Assembly: GCA_964643255.1 (NCBI GenBank)
Contig: CAZXSM010000049.1
Span: forward strand, 1 to 17,050
DNA length: 17,050 nt
Reading direction: 5' to 3'
Origin: JAAYRG01 sp964643255
Lineage (GTDB): Bacteria > Bacillota > Clostridia > Lachnospirales > Lachnospiraceae
Positions within the stretch are counted from its first letter, which is position 1; each line of letters begins with the position of its first letter. The position numbers and the translations under genes are program-made. Positions 1 through 8,612 of this stretch are shown here, piece by piece. The notes under the pieces are model-generated. The model had not been told where the DNA came from, ran no database searches, and saw only the letters and a program-made list of their open reading frames with translations.

Positions 1-10
1 TATTACACGC

Positions 11-1384
11 TTACTTATCCACCCTTGACATCAATACTACCGTCTCAACGTGCACAGTATGGGGAAACTGGTCCACTGGCTGAACCCTCTCAAGTTTATA
101 CCCGTTCTGCCCTAAATATTTCAAATCCCTAGCTAGTGTAGCAGGATCACAAGATACATAAACAAGTCTTTTAGGACTCATCTCTACTATTGCTCTAAGC
201 AAGCTTTCCTCACAGCCCTTTCGTGGGGGATCAACAACAATGACATCAGCATATACAGAATCTTCTTCATATTTCCTTGGGAGAACTTCCTCTGCTGCCC
301 CAACAAAAAACTCAGCATTACTTATATTATTAATCTTAGCATTCCTTCTAGCATCAAGGACTGCATCTTCTACAATTTCAACCCCATACACTTGCTTTGC
401 CTCTTTAGCCATAAACAAAGAAATAGTTCCTATACCACAATATAGGTCCCATACAGTCTCTTTCCCAGAAAGATCAGCATAATCAAGGGCTGTTTCATAT
501 AGTATTTTAGTTTGAATAGGATTTACTTGATAGAATGAATTCGGAGAAATTTGATACTTTACATCTCCTATATAGTCAATTATATATTCCTTACCCCATA
601 TAGTTTCAACTTCCTGTCCCATAATTACATTAGTATTATCCAAGTTAAAATTAAGGCTAATACTTGTCATCCCTGGTATTTTTATAAGTTTTTCAATTAA
701 TTTGTCCTGATGAGGTAATTTTTTACCATTAATAACTAGGCACACCATAACTTGCCCTGTTACAAATCCAACACGAGTTACAATATGCCTTAGTAATCCT
801 TTGTGTTCCTTCTCATCATAGAGGCTAATATTATATTTATCTACAAATGTACGGATTATTTGAAATATATCATCATTTATCTCACTTTGTATATAACACT
901 TGTCCATATTAATAATAGAATGGGTTCTCCTTGCATAAAACCCCATAGCAATTTTACCATTTCTATATCTAGCTATAGGTAATTGAACCTTATTTCTATA
1001 ATAATAAGGATTATCCATTCCAATAATAGGATTAACCTCTACATTAGATAAGTCAAACTTTCCAATTCTTTCTAGGCATCCTATTACTTTCTTTTGTTTA
1101 AACTCAAGTTGTTTTTCATACTTAAGATGCATAATACTACATCCGCCACATTTGTCGGCGATTTCACAAACTGGTTCTACCCTATCAGGTGATGGTTCAA
1201 TAATTTCAATAAGCCTTCCATAACCATAATTCTTCTTAGCCTTTGTAACCTTTACCCTAATCTTATCGCCAATTGTGGTGTTATTGACAAATAAGGTATA
1301 GCCATCATATTTGCCTATACCTTGTCCTTGATTACCAATATCTATAATATCTATTACTAACTCATCGTTTTTCTTAATATCCAT
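11..1384 (-). CDS. rlmD: 23S rRNA (uracil-C5)-methyltransferase, RlmD/RumA family
   Basis: Predicted to transfer a methyl group from S-adenosylmethionine to C5 of a uracil in 23S rRNA (U1939 in E. coli numbering). The 457 residues begin with a TRAM RNA-binding domain (about 1-65). An iron-sulphur cysteine set follows: C73, C79, C82 and C163. The methyltransferase core has the SAM motif DLYCGIGT (313-320), the DPPRKG motif (385-390), the catalytic cysteine C412 in SCDPATLARD, and the probable general base E447 in HVET. Length and motifs are normal for the family. The start lies 2 nt after the stop of the upstream HD-domain exoribonuclease gene, so the two are probably co-transcribed. In B. subtilis a single paralogue (RlmCD) modifies both U747 and U1939, so the exact target site here is inferred only. 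Confidence 0.93.
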   Translation of the reverse strand: MDIKKNDELVIDIIDIGNQGQGIGKYDGYTLFVNNTTIGDKIRVKVTKAKKNYGYGRLIEIIEPSPDRVEPVCEIADKCGGCSIMHLKYEKQLEFKQKKVIGCLERIGKFDLSNVEVNPIIGMDNPYYYRNKVQLPIARYRNGKIAMGFYARRTHSIINMDKCYIQSEINDDIFQIIRTFVDKYNISLYDEKEHKGLLRHIVTRVGFVTGQVMVCLVINGKKLPHQDKLIEKLIKIPGMTSISLNFNLDNTNVIMGQEVETIWGKEYIIDYIGDVKYQISPNSFYQVNPIQTKILYETALDYADLSGKETVWDLYCGIGTISLFMAKEAKQVYGVEIVEDAVLDARRNAKINNISNAEFFVGAAEEVLPRKYEEDSVYADVIVVDPPRKGCEESLLRAIVEMSPKRLVYVSCDPATLARDLKYLGQNGYKLERVQPVDQFPHTVHVETVVLMSRVDK

Positions 1385-1386
1385 AA

Positions 1387-2331
1387 TTAATCTTTACTAG
1401 TCCTTTTTATATTACTTTCCATTAATCTGTTATATCCTAACCACTCTAGATCCTCGTTAGCACCTTCTAATAATTCTATCATAATTTGCATTTTAGCATC
1501 TGTATCATCTGCATAGTTAAGAGCTAGAGCTTCAATAATTGCTGGCTTTTTAGGTGATCCATATTCAAGTTCTCCGTGGTGAGCTAATATACAATGTTTA
1601 AGTTCTAATTCTAAGTCTCTTGGAAAACCAGGAATAGTTTTTATTCTCTCTCCTATAACTTCAGCTCCAATAAATATATGACCTAACAACTGGCCTTCAT
1701 TGGTATAATCATTAGTAGGAAATGTTGATAGTTCTTTAACTTTACCTATGTCATGAAATAAGGCTGCTGTTATAAGTAAGTCCCTGTTAATTATCTCATA
1801 TTGACTTGCATAAAAGTCACAAAGCTTTGCTACACTTAGAGTATGCTCCAATAAACCACCAACAAAACCATGGTGTACACTTTTTGCTGCAGAATGTTCC
1901 TTGAACTGTTCAACAAACTCTTTATCATCTACAAAAAAGCTTTCTAACAGCTCCTTTAAATAAGGTTGTTTAATACTAGCTATATATGACAATACTTTGT
2001 CATACATTTCGTCAACATCTTTTTTTGATGTTGGTAAATAATCAGCTACGTTATATTCATCTTCATTACATTTTCTAATACGACTTATATTAAGTTGATT
2101 TTCATTTTGAAACGAATTAACTATACCTGTAACTTCTATGTAGTCCATTTCGTCAAAATCATCTATTGCATTGCTTTCATTCCATACTTTCCCATCTAAA
2201 ATTCCTGTCTTATCTTGTAGAGATAAGGATATGTAGTTTTTATTAGCTTTAGTAGTTAATCTCCTTTTGCTTTTACAAAGGTAAATTTCCTGAATTCTAT
2301 CTCCAACTTGTAGTTCATTTATATACTTCAT
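1387..2331 (-). CDS. yhaM: YhaM-type 3'-5' exoribonuclease (OB-fold + HD domain)
   Basis: Predicted cytoplasmic 3'-5' exoribonuclease of the YhaM family, which trims RNA (and single-stranded DNA in vitro) in Gram-positive bacteria. The 314 residues start with an OB-fold nucleic-acid binding domain (about 12-90). A metal-binding HD domain follows, with H163 in EHTL, the H193-D194 pair in LFHDIGK, H218, H251-H252 in AHHGELEYGSP, and D275. Length matches the roughly 314-residue family. It sits between the HtrA-like gene (38 nt upstream) and rlmD (2 nt downstream). The Shine-Dalgarno is modest (AAAGG about 15 nt before the ATG) and lies in the loop of a possible small hairpin, so translation may depend partly on structure or coupling. 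The MKYINEL start fits the family. Confidence 0.9.
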   Translation of the reverse strand: MKYINELQVGDRIQEIYLCKSKRRLTTKANKNYISLSLQDKTGILDGKVWNESNAIDDFDEMDYIEVTGIVNSFQNENQLNISRIRKCNEDEYNVADYLPTSKKDVDEMYDKVLSYIASIKQPYLKELLESFFVDDKEFVEQFKEHSAAKSVHHGFVGGLLEHTLSVAKLCDFYASQYEIINRDLLITAALFHDIGKVKELSTFPTNDYTNEGQLLGHIFIGAEVIGERIKTIPGFPRDLELELKHCILAHHGELEYGSPKKPAIIEALALNYADDTDAKMQIMIELLEGANEDLEWLGYNRLMESNIKRTSKD

Positions 2332-2341
2332 TATAATTGTT

Positions 2342-2358
2342 GACCAGCCTTTCTAGTC
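2342..2358 (-). promoter_or_regulatory. Possible small hairpin presenting the yhaM ribosome binding site
   Basis: On the minus strand GACTAG, then AAAGG, then CTGGTC can form a 6-bp stem (one G-T pair) with the purine-rich Shine-Dalgarno-like AAAGG exactly in the 5-nt loop. The ATG of the exoribonuclease gene follows about 15 nt after the loop. No better ribosome binding site is visible. The stem is short, so any regulatory role is conjecture. Confidence 0.25.
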
Positions 2359-2369
2359 TGCTTTATATT

Positions 2370-3719
2370 TTAATACTGTCTTGTTCCTAACATTGCTTCT
2401 ACTTCTATAATATCATTATCATCATGATATTCTCTATGAATTTCTATTAATATTACATCTTCAGGCTTAGATTCTAATAACATACTTTGATAATTCTTAA
2501 CACTTGTTATATCTTCATCATTGATGCTAGTAATAATGTCTCCAACTTGTATTCCATTATAAAATGCAGGTGAATTTGCAACAACTGAAGTGACTGCTAT
2601 ACCATTTGTTAACTCTAATTCTTCTAATGCATCGGATGTTATATCTATAGCTTTAATTCCTAGACATGCTCTGTCTTCATTATTGACTAAACTTTCAATA
2701 ATAGGCTTTATTTCTGAAATACCAATAAAGGTACTAATCTCTTTATTTATGTTATCTGATAGATAAGTAGTAATTATGCCTACAATCTTACCTTTTAAAT
2801 TTATTATATACCCTTGTCCATCATCTACATAGTTAATATCTGTGTGATATAGGTCCACTTGGTAATCTGTTATATAAGCGTTTGTGTTCCTACTACTTAC
2901 CATCCCAATTTCCATAGAACCAATACGACCATTAGGACTTCCTATGGCTATAATAGGGGTCCCAACTGGTAAATAGCTAGACTCTCCTAAATAAGCACCT
3001 TCAATTTCTTGAACTTCTTCTGGTAACTTATTTAAGTCTATTGCTATTATAGCAAGATTTAACTCACTGTCAAATGCTTGCAAAGTAGCTTCAGCTTTAA
3101 TATCATTAGTAAAGGTAACCTGTATTGTATTAGCACCTTGAATCTGGTCATAGTTAACTAACACAAGCAAGTCCACCCCATTATTAGCGACTATTAAACC
3201 ATTTATATTATCTGGAACTTCTATCTCATTTTCAAACCAATCCTTATTACTTTTAATGCTTGTTACAAGCACCATTGCTTTCGAGGCATCATCAGCAAGT
3301 CTTTTAACTTCGTAATATATATTGCTTAAGTCATCTAAATCTGCAGCAATTGTATTATTGATGATTGTTGGTTGTACATATTTTTCTGTCTCAGACTCAA
3401 TTTCAGTTTCCTCGGTAGCTTCGGTTTCACTAGTCTCAGTTTCTATTGGTTGGTTATCATTATTATCTGGGTCTTCATCAGAATCAAATTCAATAATACT
3501 TTTATTAATGCCAAATATATCAAAAAGAGGCTCTCGGGCAGCACAAAGAACAATACCTGCCGTTATAGCAAAAATAATAGCTAAAACAATAGTTAAAGCC
3601 ACAGCTACCAAAAATTTTTTAATTTTATGTTTTCTCCTGGAATTAACCTTTTCCTCAATAAAATTATATTTTTCCTCTTCATTTTGTTCATTATTTTGTT
3701 CCTTGTTATCTACAGCCAT
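2370..3719 (-). CDS. Membrane-anchored HtrA-like PDZ protein, catalytic triad apparently lost
   Basis: A 449-residue protein with the architecture of HtrA/DegP-type envelope proteases. A charged cytoplasmic N-terminus (1-34) precedes one membrane helix (about 36-60), an acidic Glu/Thr-rich linker (78-115), a trypsin-like double barrel (about 130-345) and a C-terminal PDZ domain (about 352-445, with GIAVTSVVANSPAF and GDIITSIN). The fold landmarks are recognisable (AIGSPNGRIGSMEIGMVSS; NLKGKIVGI). Aligned by eye to HtrA, the catalytic residues differ: the His position reads NYDQI (D191), the Asp position SELNLAI (N221) and the GNSGGPL serine motif DDGQGYI (G301). It is therefore probably a pseudoprotease that binds rather than cuts. 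AAAGGAG lies 7 nt before the ATG. It is the first gene of the run with yhaM and rlmD. The fold is well supported; the function is not. Confidence 0.82.
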   Translation of the reverse strand: MAVDNKEQNNEQNEEEKYNFIEEKVNSRRKHKIKKFLVAVALTIVLAIIFAITAGIVLCAAREPLFDIFGINKSIIEFDSDEDPDNNDNQPIETETSETEATEETEIESETEKYVQPTIINNTIAADLDDLSNIYYEVKRLADDASKAMVLVTSIKSNKDWFENEIEVPDNINGLIVANNGVDLLVLVNYDQIQGANTIQVTFTNDIKAEATLQAFDSELNLAIIAIDLNKLPEEVQEIEGAYLGESSYLPVGTPIIAIGSPNGRIGSMEIGMVSSRNTNAYITDYQVDLYHTDINYVDDGQGYIINLKGKIVGIITTYLSDNINKEISTFIGISEIKPIIESLVNNEDRACLGIKAIDITSDALEELELTNGIAVTSVVANSPAFYNGIQVGDIITSINDEDITSVKNYQSMLLESKPEDVILIEIHREYHDDNDIIEVEAMLGTRQY

Positions 3720-4004
3720 TAGATTTCTCCTTTATGACAACGTTTTGCAATATAGTGCTTAATAATTTTAGCATAATTATATGAACATCCTATGAATGTT
3801 TTGTTAACAAAAAGAGTGGGTGATGCTAGGAAATAGCTATTTTACTTTTTTGGATTATAATGTACAATAACATCATACCTTTAGATTATTTTAGATCACT
3901 TATATATTATGAACATAATAAATACCTTGTTTATACATTGTAATCAGATTTATGTTAATATATATCTTATCATAGTATTGCTATTATTTCTATATGGAGG
4001 ATTT
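3720..4004. other. Divergent intergenic region between HtrA-like gene and mutS2, with dyads and weak promoters
   Basis: This 285-bp AT-rich gap must hold the start signals of both operons. Visible elements are a perfect 14-nt palindrome TTTTGTTAACAAAA (3799-3812), an adjoining imperfect dyad AACATCC-TAT-GAATGTT (about 3784-3800), and a consensus -10 TATAAT at 3856-3861 on the plus strand with no good -35. A second plus-strand candidate, TTGTAA (3938-3943) with 17 nt to TATATC (3961-3966), lies just before mutS2. On the minus strand no promoter is convincing; TTAACA with a 19-nt gap to TATAAT is the best I see. The mutS2 site GGAGG is at 3996-4000. Confidence 0.35.
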
Positions 4005-6389
4005 ATGAACAAAAAATCATTTGAAACTTTAGAATTTAATAAAATTATAGATAAATTGGCTAATTTGGCTAATTCAGAGTTAGGCAAAGGCCTTTGTAGA
4101 AAACTTTCTTCTACAAATGATATAGATGAAATCACAATAAGGCAAAGAGAGACTACAGATGCCTTATCTAGGATATATAGAAAAGGAAGTATAGGCTTTT
4201 ATGGGATACACGACATAAGACCTTCCCTTAAACGACTTGAAATTGGTTCTACCCTTGGAGCCAATGAACTTTTAAAGATATCTTCTGTTTTATCCACAAG
4301 TCTTAGAGTTAAATCTTATGGGATAAGTGATGAAAAAGAAGAAGACATAGGTGGTGACGATTCTCTAAACCACTATTTCACCTCATTAGAACCTTTATCA
4401 CAAGTAAGAAAAGAGATTGATCGTTGCATTATTGGAGAAAATGAGTTTGCTGATGATGCCAGCCCCGTTCTTAAAAATATTCGCAGAAGTATCAACAATG
4501 CTAATAGTAAAATCCATGAACAACTAAATAAAGTAATGGCTTCGGCCAATAGAAAAAATATATTACAAGATAATCTTATTACTATTCGTAATGGAAGATA
4601 TTGTTTGCCTGTAAAACAAGAATATCGTTCTAATATGCCAGGCATGATTCATGACCAGTCTTCAACTGGTTCTACTGTGTTTATTGAACCAATGTCAGTA
4701 GTTAATCTTAACAATGAAATTAAAGAGCTTTTATTAAAAGAACAAGAAGAAATTGAGAAAATTCTTGCAGTCTTAAGTAGTATGGTAGCAGATTATAATG
4801 AACCTATATCTAATAACCTTAAAACATTAATTAAACTTGATTACATTTTTGCTAAGGCCAATTTATCAAAAAGTATGAATGGTACAGAGCCAGAATTTAA
4901 TAATAATCGTATCATTAATATTAAAAAGGGGCGCCACCCTTTAATTGATGCCAAATCTGTAGTTCCTATTGATATATCTATAGGCAAAGATTTCACCATG
5001 CTAATTATTACTGGCCCTAATACAGGTGGTAAAACTGTATCCTTAAAAACCGTTGGTTTGTTTACCTTAATGGGTCAAGCTGGACTTCACATTCCTGCCT
5101 CACAAGGCTCAGAACTGGGGGTTTTTGACGATGTTTATGCAGATATTGGTGATGAGCAAAGTATAGAACAAAGTTTATCTACCTTTTCATCTCATATGAA
5201 TAATATTGTAAGCATTTTAGAAAAAGCTAACTATAAATCTCTTGTTCTCTTTGATGAACTAGGTGCTGGTACTGACCCTACAGAAGGAGCAGCACTTGCT
5301 ATGTCTATTCTTGATTACTGCCACAAGAAGAATATAAGAACTATGGCCACTACTCATTATAGTGAATTAAAAGTTTATGCCTTATCAACTGAAGGGGTTA
5401 GTAATGCAGCCTGTGAGTTTGACATTAAAACCCTACAGCCTACCTATCGCCTGTTAATTGGTATACCAGGAAAAAGTAATGCTTTTGCTATTTCTAAAAG
5501 GCTTGGCCTTCCTGACCATATAATTGAAAATGCAAAAGATAAATTAAATCAGGAAGATAAAAGCTTCGAAGATATTGTTAGTGAATTAGAAAACAAAAGA
5601 GTTTCTATAGAGAATAACGAAGAAATAATTCTTAAAAATAAAAGTGAGGTCGAAAGATTGCGCAGTCAATTAGAGGCCAAAAACAAAGAATTGGAAAACA
5701 ACAGAAAACAGATAGTTAACGCTGCCAAAGAAGAGGCCAGAGTCCTACTGCAAGAAGCAAAGGATTACGCAGATGAAACTATCAAAAAGTATAATAAATG
5801 GAGTCAAACATCTGGTCTTAATAAACAAATGGAAAAAGAAAGGAGTAAGCTAAGCGAAAAGCTTAATAATGTAACACCAGAAAGTAATCTTGGGGAAGAT
5901 CGAGATCCAAAAAAGGAATATAAGGCTTCAGATTTTAACTTAGGAGATGATGTTTATGTCCTAAGTTTAGGCTTAGATGGTATTGTTACTTCTCTTCCTA
6001 ATGAAAAAGGTGACATGTTTGTCCAAATGGGGATATTATCTTCAAAGGTTAATATAAATGATGTTGAGCTTAAGAAATCATCTGATAATAATAACAAGTC
6101 CAACCAATCAAATGCAAGTACAATAAAGAGTTCTAAAGTTTCTAATATTAGTGCGGAAATTAACCTAATAGGTAAGACTGTTGAAGAAGCTCTATATGAA
6201 CTTGATAAATATTTAGATGATGCATACTTATCCCACTTAAAAGAAGTACGTATAGTACACGGTAAAGGTACTGGTGCCTTACGAAATGCAGTTCATTCAC
6301 ATTTAAAGAGATCTAAATACATTAAAAAGTATCGCCTGGGTGAGTTTGGTGAAGGTGACTCAGGTGTAACTATAGCAGAATTTAAATAG
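4005..6389 (+). CDS. mutS2: MutS2 family ATPase / Smr endonuclease
   Basis: Predicted MutS2. In Gram-positive bacteria this family suppresses homologous recombination and/or resolves collided ribosomes. I place the start at ATG 4005 (794 aa), preceded by GGAGG with a 4-nt gap; the frame stays open upstream, but the extra residues are hydrophobic and unlike the family. The order is: N-terminal core/clamp region (1-310); ATPase with Walker A GPNTGGKT (337-344), signature loop STFSSHM (392-398), Walker B LVLFDELGAGTDP (413-425) and H451; a long coiled coil (about 515-620); a KOW-like segment (about 640-690); and a C-terminal Smr domain (717-794) with intact HGKGTG (752-757). The Smr LDLR motif reads INLI (719-722), replacing the usual Asp and Arg. 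The response regulator gene starts 22 nt downstream, suggesting one operon. Confidence 0.95.
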   Translation: MNKKSFETLEFNKIIDKLANLANSELGKGLCRKLSSTNDIDEITIRQRETTDALSRIYRKGSIGFYGIHDIRPSLKRLEIGSTLGANELLKISSVLSTSLRVKSYGISDEKEEDIGGDDSLNHYFTSLEPLSQVRKEIDRCIIGENEFADDASPVLKNIRRSINNANSKIHEQLNKVMASANRKNILQDNLITIRNGRYCLPVKQEYRSNMPGMIHDQSSTGSTVFIEPMSVVNLNNEIKELLLKEQEEIEKILAVLSSMVADYNEPISNNLKTLIKLDYIFAKANLSKSMNGTEPEFNNNRIINIKKGRHPLIDAKSVVPIDISIGKDFTMLIITGPNTGGKTVSLKTVGLFTLMGQAGLHIPASQGSELGVFDDVYADIGDEQSIEQSLSTFSSHMNNIVSILEKANYKSLVLFDELGAGTDPTEGAALAMSILDYCHKKNIRTMATTHYSELKVYALSTEGVSNAACEFDIKTLQPTYRLLIGIPGKSNAFAISKRLGLPDHIIENAKDKLNQEDKSFEDIVSELENKRVSIENNEEIILKNKSEVERLRSQLEAKNKELENNRKQIVNAAKEEARVLLQEAKDYADETIKKYNKWSQTSGLNKQMEKERSKLSEKLNNVTPESNLGEDRDPKKEYKASDFNLGDDVYVLSLGLDGIVTSLPNEKGDMFVQMGILSSKVNINDVELKKSSDNNNKSNQSNASTIKSSKVSNISAEINLIGKTVEEALYELDKYLDDAYLSHLKEVRIVHGKGTGALRNAVHSHLKRSKYIKKYRLGEFGEGDSGVTIAEFK

Positions 6390-6411
6390 CATTCGAAAGA
6401 AAGGGGTTACA

Positions 6412-7125
6412 ATGGCTACAAAACAAAAAATACTTATAGTTGATGATGATGAGAATATAGCAGAATTAATTGCCTTATATCTTACAAAAGAATGTTTTGA
6501 TACAAAAACAGTTTATGACGGAGAAGATGCCATAGAAGCCTTTAAAAGTTATAAACCCAACTTGATTTTACTTGATTTAATGTTACCAGGCATTGATGGC
6601 TATGAGGTTTGTCGCGAAATACGCAAAACTTCTAAAGTGCCTATTATTATGTTATCGGCAAAAGGAGAAACTTTTGATAAGGTTTTAGGCTTGGAGCTTG
6701 GAGCCGATGATTATATTATTAAACCCTTTGATTCAAAAGAATTAGTTGCAAGAGTAAAAGCTGTTCTTCGCAGGTTTAACCCTGCGGTAGATAGTGATAA
6801 GGATAGTAGTAATATGAATCAAGTTGGAGAATATGTTACTTATCCAGATTTAATAATTAACAAAAGTAATTATTCAGTTACATACAAAGGTGAGAAGGTA
6901 GAGATGCCCCCTAAAGAATTAGAATTACTTTATTTTCTGGCCTCTAATCCTAATCAAGTGTTTACTAGAGAACAACTGTTAGACCATATATGGGGATATG
7001 AATATATCGGAGATACCAGAACCGTTGATGTTCACATCAAAAGGCTAAGAGAAAAAATTAATGACCATGAAGATTGGAGTCTTTCTACTGTTTGGGGAGT
7101 TGGATATAAGTTCGAAAGCAAATAA
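6412..7125 (+). CDS. Two-component response regulator, OmpR/PhoB family
   Basis: A 237-residue cytoplasmic transcription factor. The receiver domain (1-120) keeps all phosphorylation residues: acidic pocket D11-D12, phospho-acceptor D55 in LLDLMLPGIDG, S82 and K104 in IIKPFD. A variable linker (122-140) leads to a winged-helix DNA-binding domain (about 141-236), whose recognition helix lies in DTRTVDVHIKRLREKI and whose C-terminal hairpin is VWGVGYKF. AAAGGGG precedes the ATG. It lies 22 nt after mutS2 and 23 nt before a histidine kinase gene that is almost certainly its partner. The pair resembles PhoP/PhoR- or WalR-type systems in domain layout, but sequence alone does not fix the stimulus or regulon, so I give no symbol. 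Confidence 0.95.
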   Translation: MATKQKILIVDDDENIAELIALYLTKECFDTKTVYDGEDAIEAFKSYKPNLILLDLMLPGIDGYEVCREIRKTSKVPIIMLSAKGETFDKVLGLELGADDYIIKPFDSKELVARVKAVLRRFNPAVDSDKDSSNMNQVGEYVTYPDLIINKSNYSVTYKGEKVEMPPKELELLYFLASNPNQVFTREQLLDHIWGYEYIGDTRTVDVHIKRLREKINDHEDWSLSTVWGVGYKFESK

Positions 7126-7148
7126 GAATCAGAAAGAAGTGAGGGAAA

Positions 7149-8564
7149 ATGCGACATAAATTATGGTTTAAGCTAATATTAGGCTACTTTTTATGTGTAG
7201 TATCAATGTTTGTCGTACTTAATACTTTTGGAATTAACCGAATTGAAGATAAATTGTTACACGAAAAGAAAATAGATTTATATAATGAAGCTTCTTCCCT
7301 CTCTACAAAATACATGGAAAGCTATTATAATGAGGAAACTTCTTTTAGTGAGATTACATACCAACTAGAAATAATGGACAGCCTTCTTAATACTAGAATT
7401 TGGATAGTCAATGCTAATGGTTATATTACTTCTGATACTAGAGGAAACGGAAAAACTAGATCTATTAATCTTACAGAAATAGATCCAGGCTTTCTAAATT
7501 CTACATTTTCAGAAAACACTATAATGCCAGGCATCTTATCAGAGGCTTCCCTTAGTGTTGTAGTTCCTGTAATTAACAATTATAGAACCCGGGGCTATGT
7601 TGTACTCCATAGTCCTCTAAGTGAGGTCTATAAAGAGACCACATTTTTTATGGACACCATTAACCTTGCTTTAGTAATTTTTTCACTTGTTTTAGCTCTT
7701 GCTTTAATCTTCCTATATTATCTTATAGTTATTCCATTAAGAAAGTTGATGAAAGCAGCTGCAGAATATGCGGATGCTAATTATGATTATATAATTGATT
7801 TAAACCGCCAAGACGAGTTTCAAGACTTGGCTAATTCTTTAACCTATATGGCACAAGAAATAAGTAATATAGATGAATATCAAAAGAAGTTTATTGCAAA
7901 TATATCTCACGATTTTCGATCTCCTTTAACTTCAATTAAGGGTTATGCAAATGCGCTAAAAGATGGAACCATTCCATATGAAATGAAAGATAAATACTTA
8001 GATATTATATTGTTTGAATCAGAGCGCCTTGAAAAGCTTACAACCAGTTTACTAAACTTAAATAATATAAGTAACAAACCAGTTATGCTTGATATTACTA
8101 GCTTTGATATAAATCAAATTATTAAGAAAACAGCTGAGAGCTTTGAAGGAGTTTGTAGAAAGAAAAAAATCACTTTAAAGTTATCCTTTTTCTCCCATGA
8201 AACTTTTGTATATGCAGATAAAAGTAAGATTCAACAAGTTTTATATAATTTAATTGATAACGGAATAAAATTTAGCTCTAATAATTCTGATATTAATATT
8301 AGTACGGAGGAAAGAGGTGGCAAAGTTCTAGTTTCTGTTAAGGACCATGGAACAGGTATTGCGAAAGAGGACCTAAGAAAAGTATTTGATCGCTTTTACA
8401 AAACAGACTCTTCAAGGGGTAGAGATAAAACAGGAACTGGTCTTGGTCTTGCAATTGTAAAGGAGATTATAACATCCCATGATGAAAACATAGATGTTAT
8501 CAGTACAGAAGGAGTAGGAACCGAATTTATATTTAGCTTACAAAGTTCTGATAGTTTTCTATAA
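7149..8564 (+). CDS. Sensor histidine kinase (HAMP-HisKA-HATPase)
   Basis: A 471-residue membrane sensor that should phosphorylate the response regulator encoded just upstream. The first membrane helix (about 8-28) and second (about 171-196) enclose an extracytoplasmic sensor domain of about 140 residues with a PAS-like beta pattern (RIWIVNANGYITSD). A HAMP linker (about 197-245) follows. The HisKA dimerisation helix carries phospho-acceptor H254 in NISHDFRSPLTSIKGY. The ATP-binding domain has the N box NLIDNGIKFS (N367, N371), G1 DHGTG (399-403), F box FDRFYKTD and G2 GTGLGLAIV (429-437). All catalytic motifs are intact. It is the last gene before a strong hairpin terminator. The ligand is unknown. 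Confidence 0.95.
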   Translation: MRHKLWFKLILGYFLCVVSMFVVLNTFGINRIEDKLLHEKKIDLYNEASSLSTKYMESYYNEETSFSEITYQLEIMDSLLNTRIWIVNANGYITSDTRGNGKTRSINLTEIDPGFLNSTFSENTIMPGILSEASLSVVVPVINNYRTRGYVVLHSPLSEVYKETTFFMDTINLALVIFSLVLALALIFLYYLIVIPLRKLMKAAAEYADANYDYIIDLNRQDEFQDLANSLTYMAQEISNIDEYQKKFIANISHDFRSPLTSIKGYANALKDGTIPYEMKDKYLDIILFESERLEKLTTSLLNLNNISNKPVMLDITSFDINQIIKKTAESFEGVCRKKKITLKLSFFSHETFVYADKSKIQQVLYNLIDNGIKFSSNNSDINISTEERGGKVLVSVKDHGTGIAKEDLRKVFDRFYKTDSSRGRDKTGTGLGLAIVKEIITSHDENIDVISTEGVGTEFIFSLQSSDSFL

Positions 8565-8569
8565 ATCTC

Positions 8570-8611
8570 AAAAGCTATAAAAACAATATAAATATTGTTT
8601 TTATAGCTTTT
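8570..8611. terminator. Rho-independent terminator between convergent genes
   Basis: A perfect 20-bp inverted repeat (8570-8589 with 8592-8611, two bases between the arms) is followed on the plus strand by an uninterrupted run of seven T (8608-8614). It lies 5 nt after the histidine kinase stop and directly abuts the trmL stop, so it terminates the mutS2-regulator-kinase transcript. Because the arms begin with AAAA it may also stop transcription from the minus strand, where the U-tract is shorter. Confidence 0.9.
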
Positions 8612-8612
8612 T

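Noticed and set aside
3322..3762. Long open frame on the plus strand opposite the HtrA-like gene, rich in Ser and Val
   Set aside because: It is the antisense reading of the Glu/Thr-rich linker and membrane helix; it has no start signals and no recognisable domain.
3909..4004. In-frame upstream extension of mutS2 adding 32 hydrophobic residues
   Set aside because: It has no ribosome binding site, looks like a membrane helix that no MutS2 should carry, and the internal ATG at 4005 has an ideal GGAGG and a family-like N-terminus.
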